IMG/VR virus record: IMGVR_UViG_3300021437_000012
Coordinates: 24,615-88,614 of that record
Length of the DNA stretch: 64,000 nucleotides
From: a virus
Strand: one strand, 5' to 3'
Shown here: piece by piece, positions 24,825 through 35,333 of the stretch
How the letters are laid out: each line of letters starts with the position of its first letter
How positions within the stretch are numbered: the first letter of the stretch is position 1
The notes under the pieces: generated by a model
The model's database searches: none
What the model was told of the DNA's origin: nothing
The model's input: the letters and a program-made list of their open reading frames with translations, nothing else
Position numbers and translations under genes: made by a program

Positions 24825-26341
24825 TGATATACGGAGCTATACAGTGTTTATCCGAGGTGCAAGCACATGGTCGATTGGCGGATACTGCTTCTTTACATCT
24901 TACGGATATGAGTGCAGAAATAAAAGGATTGCGCGTTGATGTTCAACCTAGTGGTACGTATGCCATATTGTCAAAAGGTGGATTAAACGCTACTGACAAG
25001 GCAAATTATTGGATTGGTTACTACTACTCATCAGGTGCCTACTATCTTAAAGCGGGCTTCATGACTAGTGCTGGCGTCGAGAAATCTCTTACGTACCAAG
25101 TGACTTTGAATATTGGGCAGTGGTACGCTGTTTTATATACGTTCAATAATACGACTAAAGCGTCTGCTCTATATCTTGCTATTCGTAAAAGTTTTACTAA
25201 TCCGGTAAGTACGTATACACAAGTTGCTACTGGAGTACATACCGCAGCAACACCCAACGCAAGTACAGCTATGTTACGTATTGGTGCGGATACTGATGCA
25301 ACGGGTGTACTAGCAAATACAGCAAATATTAGTGTAACTGAAGTTGGTGTATTCCCGCAGGCTTACGCAATGGGGGATTTAGACTCATTTTTATCCACTA
25401 GATTTCAGTATACAGCGCTAACTGCTTCAGTTTTGTACGCTTGCGATGAGGGTTCAGGAAATACATTATATGATCGTAGTAGCAGCGGACTTAATATGGA
25501 ACTTGTCGCGAGTCCACCTTGGACAGATGGGCCTCCTGATTTATTCTATTCTACAGGCCAAGTTGATGGACCACTAATCGGCGTACTTAGTGCTACACGT
25601 CGTCCTCAAACTGTGATCACATCTGATGATGAAGATGCTAGTTACCCGGTTACAGAGTTAAAAGTACCACGTTGCGACCACGTTACACGCACTAATAGCG
25701 CTACTGGTGGTAAAACTTGGATATTTAATTTTAACCAACCATATACTATAGTAGCAATTTCTATACGTAACCACAATTTTTCGAGCAAGAGCGCAGTTCA
25801 TGCAGAACTGAGTTCTTCAAATTCATGGGGTGGTCCGTCTGAATGTAGTGAAGCGTTAACGTACGCACCGAACAACTATAACCATATTTTTCAGCGTCAT
25901 CATCAAGCACAATGGGCACGATTAACAGTTAGTGATGATACAAATTCCAATGGCTATTTGTCTGTAGGCACGATTGATTGGTGGTATTGTTGGGAGTCTA
26001 GTGAAGGTATTGAGTTAGCTTCAAAAACGATCACTATTCATGATCCATCAAAACTTACTCGTACAAGACAGGGGGATGCTACGCTTCGTGAATTGGATAT
26101 TTTTACTAGCGTTCAGCTAGATTTTACTTTTATACAACGTGACGCTGCATTAGAATTTAAACGACTTTTTAATCTAGCTGTAGGTTCTGCTGGGTATGTT
26201 TTTGTATGCGATGAACCTAAGCGTAATTTAGCGCACGCAATCTATGGTCCGATTATATCGTGCGCTACTGAAGTTCCTGAAGATGCAGCTTTTCAAGAAA
26301 CTCATCTTAGTACGTTAGTGATTGCAGAGGATAAAGCTTGA
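24824..26341 (+). CDS. Tail protein with LamG/concanavalin-like domain
   Basis: Encodes 505 residues. Residues ~20-190 carry a beta-sandwich pattern (GQWYAVLYTFNNTTKASALY, LRIGADTDATG, VTEVGVFPQAY, then LYACDEGSGNTLYDRSSSGL), as in LamG-like glycan-binding domains. The C-terminal third (TLRELDIFTSVQLDFTFIQR and AALEFKRLFNLAVGSAGYVF) recalls distal tail proteins. It follows tape measure directly, so it is probably a distal tail component. It overlaps neighbours by 1-4 nt. Confidence 0.65.
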   Translation: MIYGAIQCLSEVQAHGRLADTASLHLTDMSAEIKGLRVDVQPSGTYAILSKGGLNATDKANYWIGYYYSSGAYYLKAGFMTSAGVEKSLTYQVTLNIGQWYAVLYTFNNTTKASALYLAIRKSFTNPVSTYTQVATGVHTAATPNASTAMLRIGADTDATGVLANTANISVTEVGVFPQAYAMGDLDSFLSTRFQYTALTASVLYACDEGSGNTLYDRSSSGLNMELVASPPWTDGPPDLFYSTGQVDGPLIGVLSATRRPQTVITSDDEDASYPVTELKVPRCDHVTRTNSATGGKTWIFNFNQPYTIVAISIRNHNFSSKSAVHAELSSSNSWGGPSECSEALTYAPNNYNHIFQRHHQAQWARLTVSDDTNSNGYLSVGTIDWWYCWESSEGIELASKTITIHDPSKLTRTRQGDATLRELDIFTSVQLDFTFIQRDAALEFKRLFNLAVGSAGYVFVCDEPKRNLAHAIYGPIISCATEVPEDAAFQETHLSTLVIAEDKA

Positions 26342-27486
26342 TTATCGCGCCGTGGGAGTGGAGCTTACTTAATGCTGCTGGAGCATCAGTTACTACTTCT
26401 ACCAGTTCGTTTGAATTAGCATTTCCTGCGTCCAATTTATTCACGGCGGATAAACGTCAACCAGCAGTTTTTCGTGGTGGATTTTTGGTAGTTACTGGGT
26501 CTAATGATAAAATTGATTTTCGTGGTAATACAAAACATGCAACATTAAATGCTGGCTGGTATCGTTCTCCTGCGGAGTTTGCGCAAGAAATTGCTAGAGC
26601 TATGACCGCCGCTGACACAGTAGAATGGCGTTGGTGGTGGAAACAAGGCTCTACAGACAGACATCGGTTTGAAGGCGGACCAATTACAGGCACGTCTACA
26701 CTTGATATCTTAACTGGGACTAGTCATACTAAGAATTCCTTAAATTTGCTTGCAGGATTCCGTAATCAAGACCGCACTGCTGCATCTACACATACAGGGG
26801 ATTTTGCTGCTATTCATTCGCGGGACCAAGTGGTTGTGGATTTAGGGCTTACCGCTACGGCCCATGCATCTTTCATTGTTGGGTTAAAATCTTCTCCTGA
26901 TGCAGTAGTTTGGTTACAAGAGGATAGCGTCGATCCTCCTACAGCGTCAGACGGTATTTATTTTCCAGGACATGCTGATGAATCAATTCTTGCGCTATAC
27001 AATATCGTGGGTAGTCTTCATCGATATGTAGGACTTAATATAAATGATGCAGCTAACTCCGCTGCACAACGTACTCAAATAGGTGCGTGGTGGTACGGTC
27101 CTGTTTTCAATACTATGCGCACTACTTTGTATAGTATCGAATGGGAATGGCAAAGTTATAAGCGCAAAGGCGAACTACATCGTGCAGAAGTTGATGGTGT
27201 TTTAGGCCGTCCATTTTTTTCTGAAATGGCACCAGGGGAGACATTTAGTGTATCTTTTGCTTCTGCTCCAGGACTTAATCCTGAACTTATTGCTCCTGCA
27301 CAGAGTCTAATGGAAACTTTAGGTAACCATGGGTTAGCTTTCGTAGGACTTGATCCTGTTAATGAACCAATACGTGAAACTAGGCTATGCTATCTAACAC
27401 CATCACCGATTCATCGCATTGAAGGTGGAACATTAGATGGCTGCTATTCAATGAATTTTGATGGTATAATTGCTGAGGTAGCTTAA
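26338..27486 (+). CDS. Tail tip protein, unknown family
   Basis: TTG start at 26338 overlapping the previous stop; 382 residues. Beta-rich, with GNTKHATLNAGWYRSPAEFA near residue 60 and RKGELHRAEVDGVLGRPFFS near 285. No domain is recognised. Tail baseplate assignment rests on position between two tail genes with overlapping ends. Confidence 0.55.
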   Translation: MIIAPWEWSLLNAAGASVTTSTSSFELAFPASNLFTADKRQPAVFRGGFLVVTGSNDKIDFRGNTKHATLNAGWYRSPAEFAQEIARAMTAADTVEWRWWWKQGSTDRHRFEGGPITGTSTLDILTGTSHTKNSLNLLAGFRNQDRTAASTHTGDFAAIHSRDQVVVDLGLTATAHASFIVGLKSSPDAVVWLQEDSVDPPTASDGIYFPGHADESILALYNIVGSLHRYVGLNINDAANSAAQRTQIGAWWYGPVFNTMRTTLYSIEWEWQSYKRKGELHRAEVDGVLGRPFFSEMAPGETFSVSFASAPGLNPELIAPAQSLMETLGNHGLAFVGLDPVNEPIRETRLCYLTPSPIHRIEGGTLDGCYSMNFDGIIAEVA

Positions 27487-27866
27487 TGGCACTTGCAACA
27501 CCTGTATGGATTCAACCAATTGCTGATGAAGCGGATTTACGGCTTGATGAGCGTATCTTATTTCAATGGACTAAAATTAGTGGCGGCGGGAACTTTAAGT
27601 ACTACCGAATCTTATTTTATTCCGATTCTGGTGGCACTACTTTAGTGCATGACACGTTATGGCAACCTACACACGCACAACGCGGTGGCGATGGGTGGGC
27701 AACTCGTGAAGCCTCAGCACTTGGGTTTACATCTGCAACATCTTACTGGCGTAAAGTTGGCGTACGAGATGATGCGGCAGCAACTTCAAGTTATTCTACA
27801 TTGTTCAAATTTACTATGGAAACAGTAAAGTTGTCTGCAACTAATTGGGAGAAAGCGCAACCATGA
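27486..27866 (+). CDS. Small tail protein, fibronectin III-like
   Basis: Encodes 126 residues. PVWIQPIADEADLRLDERIL then FQWTKISGGGNFKYYRILFY and SATSYWRKVGVRDDAAATS follow the strand pattern of Fn3 repeats. It may be an accessory tip or fibre-attachment domain. It is placed between tip and fibre genes with a 4-nt overlap downstream. Confidence 0.5.
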   Translation: MALATPVWIQPIADEADLRLDERILFQWTKISGGGNFKYYRILFYSDSGGTTLVHDTLWQPTHAQRGGDGWATREASALGFTSATSYWRKVGVRDDAAATSSYSTLFKFTMETVKLSATNWEKAQP

Positions 27867-30800
27867 ACCGACGTGGTTCGCGTCCCGGTGCAGATTCTAC
27901 TACGGTATTACTGCTTGATCGGTTATCAGGTACTCCTCGCGATTTAAGTTTATACGAACAAGTAATTACAGTGGAAAATACTTCAGGGGAACTGCCGCAG
28001 CCCGGACTTGGGTACTTCGGAGATGGTGTTAGACTTGGTAATATCGGAGTTTCGCCAGAAAATGGGTTACCTAGAATTAAAATTGCGCAAGCAGCTAGTC
28101 TAGATTTAGGTACATTACTTACTTTTGAAACTGCTTACTACCGTGCAAATACCGCGGATGCTACTTATTACATTGCATCGCGTAAAGATGGGTCCAATAA
28201 TCTTTCTTGGGAAGTGAAACACGCTAACTTTGCAATTACGTTTGCGATAGAGAATCCGTCTGGAACCGGGGATACACTTTCAATTAGCGTGCCTATAGGT
28301 CAAAATCTTACTACTCTTGCACGTTGGTACTATGTACGATTTGTAGCCGACTTAAACAATGGGTGGCTCTACGGGTTCCTTAATGGAAATTTGCGCGCGA
28401 AGAAAAGTACAGCGTTAGTGGCTTTACGTACGGCAAGTTTAGGGCCGTTATACATCGGAGCTAATGCTAGATTAAGCTCGTCACTAGATTATTCGTTTGG
28501 TGGGCATATCTCTAATGTCAAATTACGCAATGTTGCCGATTTTGATGAAACTACGCTCCCACAAAATATACTCCTTTCAGACCACATTACTACTAAACAA
28601 ACTCGTGCGTTGGAATACGATTTAGGTGAGATTGTTGAAAGTAACACTTGGGTAGACGATACGGCTGGTGGATTTTATACTAGTGCAGCTAGTTTAGGTC
28701 TAATTAATTTTTTGGTGGATGACACCGATTTAGCAGGATTTACGCTTACTACTTCTGGTGGTGTTACCACAACACTTACAAAAGTGGGTAATATAACTGA
28801 TGTAGATTCTACAGCTAATACGTATTGTTACGACGCAGCAAGTAATCGAATTTACGCAAATCCGAATCCATCAACGTATGCCACTGCACTACTTCGAGTT
28901 ACTTATAGGTGTGCAGATCATACTCTAGCTATAGCAGGTCGTAATTATCGAGGTACTTTAGTAGTTTCTGATGCTGGGCATTTAGCTACTAATTACATAT
29001 TCGCACCATTACCATTATCAAGTGGTGGTCGTATCGCTATATCTAGACAACATCCAGATCATCCCGCGTCGTTCGGTGGAGAATCTAGTAGTAAGATTGT
29101 GTGGCCTGGCGCTCCTGTACGATTATATAAAATTTTTGATCACGGGTCTTGGAGTGAAAAAATACCAATTTTTACTGGGTACGTAGAAACTTCACCTGCT
29201 GATGACCGCGATGTTATTGCTGTTAATATTGGTCCTCGTCATATGAAACTTGATAAAGTTGTCGTAGAGCCACATACAATCAACGTAACGGATTACCCAT
29301 ACGCACCTAAAGAGGCAATTGGGTATAAATTCCCTACAATCTGGGGTGTAGGACATCTACGTGTACCTGCTCCATGCGTAGATGTAACTCCTACAGTCAT
29401 AAGTGGAGTTACTTGTTACAAACGTAAAATTTCAGCACGGGCAATAACTTCAATTACTCAACTAGGTTCAGGTAACTCAGCTTTACTTTATTTCACCAAT
29501 GTTGATCTTAGCGTAGGTACTCTTTATTCTTCAGAAGCCCCCACGACAGAATTGTGGGCAAACGTTTCAGGTTATGGAACTCCATCTAGCGCTACTAGTG
29601 CAGCAGGTATATTTATTAAGTCGTTTAGTACTCCAACAGAAGCTATTACAGATCCTATGACGTGGCTAAAGACATGGTTATCATTACTGATTGATTTACC
29701 ATCGTCAGCAATGAGCGATTCAACATGGGCGAATACTGCTACACGAGTACTACTTGGGCGTCGTTTCTGTGAAGTAATGGACGGATTAGGTAGCGGTGCT
29801 GCGGAACTGCAAAGATTTTTTCAAGAAACAGTTACTTTTTTACGGCCTTATGTAGATGGGACTTATGGGTGGTCTGACGTAGATAAAACTACAGTAAGCA
29901 GTGGCGTACTACGAGATTGCAATATTATTTCTGACTTATGGTATAACGACATTGATAAATTAAGTAGACGGGCGGATGGGGAGTGCTACGAATACCAATT
30001 AAGAAGTGATGGCACTACCTCTAGCAGTGCGCCTTTCTCACTAAGTCCGTTAAAATCCGATGTTCGTTATTTGCTTAATCCTGGTTGGAATCCTCCAGGT
30101 GGAAAAACTAGATTTATGTCCACCGGCAGCGCAAATAACTGGCTTCAAAATATGGTTCGTAGATTTCTTGAGGAAGTTGGGCAACTTAGGGATATAACGG
30201 TAAGTCCTAAGTACGCTTCAATTAAAGTGCTGGACGTACTTACCGATTATACGAGTAACTCTCAAGCTGGTAATGGAGCGAGACTTCGAGTCTTTAGTCG
30301 CGAAGAAACACCAGAGGGTAATCTAAAGTTAATCGTAGTTCCTGAAACTTTATTTCCGGCAAATGGTGCTCAACCTTACGATATACGAGATTCTTACGGT
30401 CCACAACGACATTTTAGTTTTGGTAAATCTAGTGGACAGTCAGTTTCTTCCGCTGGTGTTTGGAGTGTGGTTGGCGATTATACGAAACTCTTTCAAGGTT
30501 CAGTGTGTCGCTTTCCACCCTCTGGTGTATCACACCGTTTAGCTATACGTGCACAACGCATCGGTGGAAGTAATGATACGGATTTAGCTTTTAGATTACG
30601 CACTGCTAGTGGGCATACTATCGCCAGCATCGCGGGTGTGACCACAGCGGCCCAGTTCGTCTCTACAACGAGCTTCACTAACATACCGACGATTGATGAA
30701 TTGATTTGGTTAGAGGTACAGACTAATTATGGTGCGACCGGAACGGTGTGGAGCGCGTCATGGGAAAGCGAAGAGACGGCCGCGTCTCCTGGCGACCCGA

Positions 30801-32029
30801 TAAGTGGCACGACGTTGTGGGAGGCAAGCCTCGGCGTGGCGGGCGCGACGCTCGGGACAACTAACCGAGTAGGGCTCAAGCCTACGCACCATTTCAGTTA
30901 CGGTAATAGCGCGGGCACGGCGCTCGCTGCAACCGCTGGCGCGTGGGCGACGGTGGACAATTGCGAGCGGTTGTGGCAAGGCGGATTCGGAACGTTCCCC
31001 GTGGGCACATCTCACCGGCTCCAAGTGTACGCCAGCGGAAGTGCGGGAACGACGCAATTCCGCATTTACGACTTCACTAATTCTCAAGTCGTCATGGGTC
31101 CGGTGACAGGCGTTGGCGGACTGGCGCTGTATCAATCGACCACGGCCGGGACGATACCGGAGAGCAACGCTAGACTCAGGCTTCAATACCTGACTGTCGG
31201 CGCTGAGACGGCGGTGATTTACTCGGCGGGATGGGAGGCGAAGGAAGCCGCGACGCCAGCGAGTGAGCCTGTAGTGCCGGAGGTTATCTACTCTGATGGT
31301 AATTCCGCTGGTGTGGCGTGTGCCACGACTGGCTCTAAGACTGTGTGGAAGAACGTCCCGCTGCGAGCCGGGCAGGTAGTGATAAACAGGGCATACCATG
31401 AGACGCTAGGCGTAACCTATCAAGCGGCTCTGTATTGCGACCCGGGCGCTGCGACGGACTTCGCTGTTAGGCTAAGGATGAGATGGTATTTCGGCGGCAC
31501 GACATTCGACCAGACTATGGACTTCGGAACGCTAACGACGGCAGGACTGTATATAGCAGGGCTGTACCTTGGAAGCGGGACGAGTCAGGCGCAAATGGCG
31601 ATGAACGACTTGCAAGTGACGGTGGAGTATTCCTCGACCGCCAACACGGCTACGGTCTACTCTGCCTCATTGGCCGCGCTGTATACGTATGATGTCACGG
31701 CGGAAAAGTACCTGACTGTTCCTGGCAGGGCCGGGGCGTTCATCACGACTCCGATGCCTGTAGGAGCGCGCCATCGTTGGGCAATTCGCGCGAATGGCAC
31801 TGGGTGCTCTGGATTCAGGCCAGTTATCGTGTCAACAGACGGGCCAGTGGTGGCAAGCGATACGCTTAAGGTTATAGCCGACTTCGGTGTGATTACAACG
31901 GACGGCGTATTTGTGACCGAAGGGTTGGATAACCTAGCCGGATTGGGCGTCGAGCTTCGCTACTCTAACGGCTCAGGTTCTCCGGTGGTGTATGCCGCGA
32001 GCCTTGAGGCTCTGTATCCAGAGGAATAG
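27863..32029 (+). CDS. Large tail fibre / tip protein with LamG and repeated beta-sandwich domains
   Basis: Encodes 1388 residues; ATG 27863 is set by GGGAGAAA nine bases upstream. Residues ~30-230 resemble a LamG sandwich (WYYVRFVADLNNGWLYGFLN, GPLYIGANARLSSSLDYSFG). The middle is unassigned. From about residue 850 at least three ~120-residue repeats follow, opening like HFSFGKSSGQSVSS or HHFSYGNSAGTAL and closing like RLRLQYLTVGAETAVIYSA. Base composition changes near 30620: AT-rich before, GC-rich after, inside the frame. This points to recombination that swapped the distal half. Probably binds host receptors. Confidence 0.75.
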   Translation: MNRRGSRPGADSTTVLLLDRLSGTPRDLSLYEQVITVENTSGELPQPGLGYFGDGVRLGNIGVSPENGLPRIKIAQAASLDLGTLLTFETAYYRANTADATYYIASRKDGSNNLSWEVKHANFAITFAIENPSGTGDTLSISVPIGQNLTTLARWYYVRFVADLNNGWLYGFLNGNLRAKKSTALVALRTASLGPLYIGANARLSSSLDYSFGGHISNVKLRNVADFDETTLPQNILLSDHITTKQTRALEYDLGEIVESNTWVDDTAGGFYTSAASLGLINFLVDDTDLAGFTLTTSGGVTTTLTKVGNITDVDSTANTYCYDAASNRIYANPNPSTYATALLRVTYRCADHTLAIAGRNYRGTLVVSDAGHLATNYIFAPLPLSSGGRIAISRQHPDHPASFGGESSSKIVWPGAPVRLYKIFDHGSWSEKIPIFTGYVETSPADDRDVIAVNIGPRHMKLDKVVVEPHTINVTDYPYAPKEAIGYKFPTIWGVGHLRVPAPCVDVTPTVISGVTCYKRKISARAITSITQLGSGNSALLYFTNVDLSVGTLYSSEAPTTELWANVSGYGTPSSATSAAGIFIKSFSTPTEAITDPMTWLKTWLSLLIDLPSSAMSDSTWANTATRVLLGRRFCEVMDGLGSGAAELQRFFQETVTFLRPYVDGTYGWSDVDKTTVSSGVLRDCNIISDLWYNDIDKLSRRADGECYEYQLRSDGTTSSSAPFSLSPLKSDVRYLLNPGWNPPGGKTRFMSTGSANNWLQNMVRRFLEEVGQLRDITVSPKYASIKVLDVLTDYTSNSQAGNGARLRVFSREETPEGNLKLIVVPETLFPANGAQPYDIRDSYGPQRHFSFGKSSGQSVSSAGVWSVVGDYTKLFQGSVCRFPPSGVSHRLAIRAQRIGGSNDTDLAFRLRTASGHTIASIAGVTTAAQFVSTTSFTNIPTIDELIWLEVQTNYGATGTVWSASWESEETAASPGDPISGTTLWEASLGVAGATLGTTNRVGLKPTHHFSYGNSAGTALAATAGAWATVDNCERLWQGGFGTFPVGTSHRLQVYASGSAGTTQFRIYDFTNSQVVMGPVTGVGGLALYQSTTAGTIPESNARLRLQYLTVGAETAVIYSAGWEAKEAATPASEPVVPEVIYSDGNSAGVACATTGSKTVWKNVPLRAGQVVINRAYHETLGVTYQAALYCDPGAATDFAVRLRMRWYFGGTTFDQTMDFGTLTTAGLYIAGLYLGSGTSQAQMAMNDLQVTVEYSSTANTATVYSASLAALYTYDVTAEKYLTVPGRAGAFITTPMPVGARHRWAIRANGTGCSGFRPVIVSTDGPVVASDTLKVIADFGVITTDGVFVTEGLDNLAGLGVELRYSNGSGSPVVYAASLEALYPEE

Positions 32030-32467
32030 ATGCCAGGGACGCGCAAGTACCATATAGCGACGGTATCGTGGGGGGCGACTCAGGGCGCGAGCCTCGCCGC
32101 GTCATCTACCGTCGAATTGGCCGCCACTGGTGCTGGCACATGGGCAGCCATAGACGGCCACGAGGTTCTACGCGAGGGCGGATTCGCATTCGCCACGGGC
32201 TCGCCGATGGTAACACATTACCTGTATGTGCGCTTCGCGGTGTCGCTGCTGGCGGACACAACGCTATCGTTCCGCCTGCGGGACGTGAGCAATTCTCTGA
32301 CGATTGCGACGGCGACGCCAGAGAGCATAGGTGACACGTCGGCATACTCGACCACATTCTCAAACCTTCCGGCGTCGGATGCTAGGGTAGAATTGCAATA
32401 CACGCTCGTCGCGCCGAGGACGTGCTTGTTCTACTGGGCGCTGTGGGATATGAGCCGATGGCTATAA
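32030..32467 (+). CDS. Single-repeat fibre protein
   Basis: Encodes 145 residues, start after GAGGAATAG. It is one unit of the domain repeated at the end of the large fibre: TVSWGATQGASLAAS...TGAGTWAAIDGHEVLREG, FRLRDVSNSLTIATATPESI, DARVELQYTLVAPRTCLFYW. It is GC-rich like its neighbours. A free-standing repeat suggests an extra copy, a fibre cap or a receptor-binding cassette (inference). Confidence 0.6.
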   Translation: MPGTRKYHIATVSWGATQGASLAASSTVELAATGAGTWAAIDGHEVLREGGFAFATGSPMVTHYLYVRFAVSLLADTTLSFRLRDVSNSLTIATATPESIGDTSAYSTTFSNLPASDARVELQYTLVAPRTCLFYWALWDMSRWL

Positions 32468-32910
32468 GGTTCTACCAGTTAGCGCTTATGGACTGGGGAG
32501 TCACTCAGGCCGCTGGGTCAGACATAAGCGCTCCTACAACTGCCAACCTGGCTATAACAGGAAGCGGAGCGTGGGCTACGGTTAACGCACAAGAGTGCTT
32601 GAGGCAGGCGACGTTCTCAGTCCTGGATACAGACGGGAATGTAGCGCACTCGCTACGCGTGAACGCCTACCGCGGGCCGCTTGTAACGGACCTATGGTTT
32701 CGACTACAGAACGTCACGTCTAGCACTACCATCGTCAGCGGAACGGCCAAATGGGCGACGTCCGCTAATCCAATCACTATCTACGCAATCGATGCGGCAA
32801 ACCTGCCGGCGGCAGATGCGCGAGTCGAATTGCAGTATTGGCTAACCGGGTCAGGCGCCGGGCACGGGTCTTTCCTCGCAGCGTGTTGGCTGATGGAGCG
32901 CACCCCATGA
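32458..32910 (+). CDS. Single-repeat fibre protein, second copy
   Basis: Encodes 150 residues from ATG 32458, overlapping the previous stop by 10 nt. It carries the same unit as the preceding gene (LMDWGVTQAAGSDISAPTTA, FRLQNVTSSTTIVSGTAKW, DARVELQYWLTGSGAGHGSF). With that gene it forms a tandem pair after the large fibre. Confidence 0.6.
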   Translation: MAIRFYQLALMDWGVTQAAGSDISAPTTANLAITGSGAWATVNAQECLRQATFSVLDTDGNVAHSLRVNAYRGPLVTDLWFRLQNVTSSTTIVSGTAKWATSANPITIYAIDAANLPAADARVELQYWLTGSGAGHGSFLAACWLMERTP

Positions 32911-33713
32911 CACCTGAAATGCAAGACATCCTACGCCGCCTCAGAGACCTTGAGAACGGGCATATACCGGCGAACGTGCTTCGCCTCGGGAATGGAGACG
33001 CGAGCGAGGACAGGCGCATAGAGTTCGTCACGGGCTCTGATGTGAACACCGATTCTACATCATCGCACTTACGTCCTGGTATTGTGTATGCTGTTAGTAC
33101 GGGCAAAGTCAGTGTAAGTCAAGATGGAGTAACTTCTGGGCAAATCATAGGTGCTGGAGATATCAACGGTGACGCGATTCCAGTATTTGGTGGTATTGTG
33201 CCGTTTCGCGTTAAATCAAGTGCCGAAGTTCCTTTATTGAATGCAGCTACAGTAGGCAATTTTACAGCACACGATCTTCTTTTGTTTGAAAATCATGTGG
33301 GAACACTAACCGTTCCTTTGGGATTTACTTGGACAAATAGAAGTAATTATCAGCTTCGTGAAGTAAGTTCAACTTACGGGTCCGGCGTATCTTTACTAGA
33401 TTCATTATCATTACCTGGAACTGATCTACTTGGGTTTACGCCGTCTCTTGCACAGTTAATTATCCGGTATACTACTGGTGCATCTCCGGCAGCAACAACG
33501 TACAGTATCAGAGTACGAGATAAAACCACAGGAGCAACCCTAGGAGAAATAACAGGAATTGCAGTAGGTGGTACGAATCTGCTTGCCAATGCAGTGACTA
33601 CCACTACTTGGCCCATTGATGCTACAATGGACTGTGCCATCGAGGTAAAGCATTCGACTGGCGCATCGGGCACTGTGATAACGATTCACAACCTCTTACT
33701 GGTAGCGCGATGA
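32907..33713 (+). CDS. Tail fibre-associated protein
   Basis: Encodes 268 residues, ATG 32907 in an ATGA overlap. The N-terminal ~50 residues ([20 protein letters not shown]) are helical and GC-rich; from about 33060 the DNA is AT-rich and the protein becomes beta-rich ([16 protein letters not shown]-like strands, [19 protein letters not shown]). The switch marks the right end of the first GC-rich block within the gene. Probably a fibre with an N-terminal trimerising helix (inference). Confidence 0.55.
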   Translation: MTPEMQDILRRLRDLENGHIPANVLRLGNGDASEDRRIEFVTGSDVNTDSTSSHLRPGIVYAVSTGKVSVSQDGVTSGQIIGAGDINGDAIPVFGGIVPFRVKSSAEVPLLNAATVGNFTAHDLLLFENHVGTLTVPLGFTWTNRSNYQLREVSSTYGSGVSLLDSLSLPGTDLLGFTPSLAQLIIRYTTGASPAATTYSIRVRDKTTGATLGEITGIAVGGTNLLANAVTTTTWPIDATMDCAIEVKHSTGASGTVITIHNLLLVAR

Positions 33714-34480
33714 AACGCATTATCATTATACTTACTATTTTACTTGTTGCAACAATTGTGTGGTCGCAAGGATTTTTTGATTTTACCGCTGCACGTCTTT
33801 TATTACCGCAAGGAACAAGTTGTGCAGGAAGTACATTAGAAGGCGATACGTGTTGGGACACTGACGACGATAAATTTTACATAGGGACTGGATCTGCTGC
33901 TTTACTAATCGGTCCTGGTGCTGGAGCAACAGGGAGTACTGGCCCTACGGGTAGCACTGGACCTTCTGGCCCTAGTGGACCGTCCGGTCCTACTGGAGCA
34001 ACAGGATCAACTGGTGTTACTGGAAGTACAGGTACACAAGGATTAAGTGGTCCGAGTGGTCCCGCGGCGTACAAATTTTTATGGGGTGGTGGAACGGGGA
34101 ACACCACACAAACTGTAGGCGTTGGTGGAGCTACTTTCTATGGTCCTATGACCGGAACACTTGCAACTTTAAGTGCAAGTGATACATCAGCAGGTACACG
34201 CTCAACAACATCCTATGCTATAACAACCTGGAGCAATCTTTGTTATACTGTAGGTGCAGACCCCGGCAACACAAAGACTTTCACGATTACGGCAATGAAA
34301 AATGGTAGTGCACAATCAGTTACATGCACTATAACGGGTGATGGTTCAACACACAAAACTTGTTGTGATAATACGAATAATTTTAGTTCATCTGCACAAG
34401 ATGAAGTTGGAATAAAAATTGTGGCATCAGCAAGTGCATCAACCACGATTCATTCATGGGGGGTTTTAGCAACGTTTTGA
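33710..34480 (+). CDS. Collagen-like repeat protein with signal peptide
   Basis: Encodes 256 residues. A Sec-type signal ([20 protein letters not shown]) opens it. Residues ~70-115 are Gly-X-Y repeats, mostly GPT, GST and GPS. A C-terminal domain with four Cys ([11 protein letters not shown]...CTITGDG..KTCC) follows. Collagen triplets form fibre shafts in phages, but a cleavable signal on a virion fibre is unusual. It could be exported or membrane-displayed. Confidence 0.7.
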   Translation: MKRIIIILTILLVATIVWSQGFFDFTAARLLLPQGTSCAGSTLEGDTCWDTDDDKFYIGTGSAALLIGPGAGATGSTGPTGSTGPSGPSGPSGPTGATGSTGVTGSTGTQGLSGPSGPAAYKFLWGGGTGNTTQTVGVGGATFYGPMTGTLATLSASDTSAGTRSTTSYAITTWSNLCYTVGADPGNTKTFTITAMKNGSAQSVTCTITGDGSTHKTCCDNTNNFSSSAQDEVGIKIVASASASTTIHSWGVLATF

Positions 34481-34622
34481 TGTATAAAAACTTAGATTTT
34501 CCTGCGTATATAGAAGATACGTGGACGCTAAACTGCAAACGGTCAAGCGGTGCGGGCAGCGTGACGCTCGGCGAAGGAAGCGCGCTCGCGGCATACGTGG
34601 CAAAATGAATAGGGGAGGAAAC

Positions 34623-35333
34623 ATGAAGAGACTCGCAGCACTCGTTCTCGCACTCGCGTTGGCTGGCGCGGCTGCTGCGCAGAATCCAACGCCGGAGCCG
34701 ACTCCTACTCCAACAACGACTCCCACGCCAGACCCTGCTCCGCCTCCTGGCATACGCGAGGACGGTGACAGCGGCCCTACAGTGACTTCCCAGAAAGCTC
34801 CCGATGACTATCGCGCCAATCGCGATAGGGGCACAGTGCGCTACGATGCGGATCGCCTCAATTACAGCTTCCATCGCGTATTGTTTCCAGCCGTTAGACC
34901 TATCGCAATCGCCGGAGTGAACTTCACGCAAGGGCAGGCGAATACCGTCGTATTCTGGGGGCTCCAGGACCAGGGCCTTGCCAGCACCTTAGCGAACGCC
35001 GTGCGCGTCCGACCAGGGCCAGGGCACATCGTCACCGATGCAGAGATAGGAATGCGTCTGCGCCTACAGGGAACTGGCGTCACGCGAGGAGTCTACGTTA
35101 TCGTGGCGACAGTGACCGTGAATGGCGTCAAGGCGTGGGTGGTTGACCGCGCCCCCGCATCCCCAAATACGTCTGGCATGTCGTGGCAACTCATCGGCCC
35201 TATCAGGGACTTTACGGGGATAACGTTTGTCGGTTGCAACCTACGCAACGTGTGGCTTCCGTCATCCACATATCGTCCTACCGTGACAGCGTGCAACACA
35301 TACCAGTCCGATCTAGATCCAGAGACGCCATGA
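34623..35333 (+). CDS. Exported Pro/Thr-linker protein
   Basis: Encodes 236 residues; ATG 34623 follows GGGGAGGAAAC. A signal peptide (KRLAALVLALALAGAAAAQ) precedes a Pro-Thr-rich linker and a ~180-residue globular part (VLFPAVRPIAIAGVNFTQGQ; GVYVIVATVTVNGVKAWVVD) ending with FVGCNLRNVWLPSSTYRP. GC-rich. The 142 bp upstream (34481-34622) hold no other gene that I can support. Function unknown. Confidence 0.65.
   Translation: MKRLAALVLALALAGAAAAQNPTPEPTPTPTTTPTPDPAPPPGIREDGDSGPTVTSQKAPDDYRANRDRGTVRYDADRLNYSFHRVLFPAVRPIAIAGVNFTQGQANTVVFWGLQDQGLASTLANAVRVRPGPGHIVTDAEIGMRLRLQGTGVTRGVYVIVATVTVNGVKAWVVDRAPASPNTSGMSWQLIGPIRDFTGITFVGCNLRNVWLPSSTYRPTVTACNTYQSDLDPETP

Noticed and set aside
30758-31399. 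- strand open frame opposite the large fibre gene
   Set aside because: Arg/His-rich shadow within the GC-rich block; no ribosome binding site or motif.
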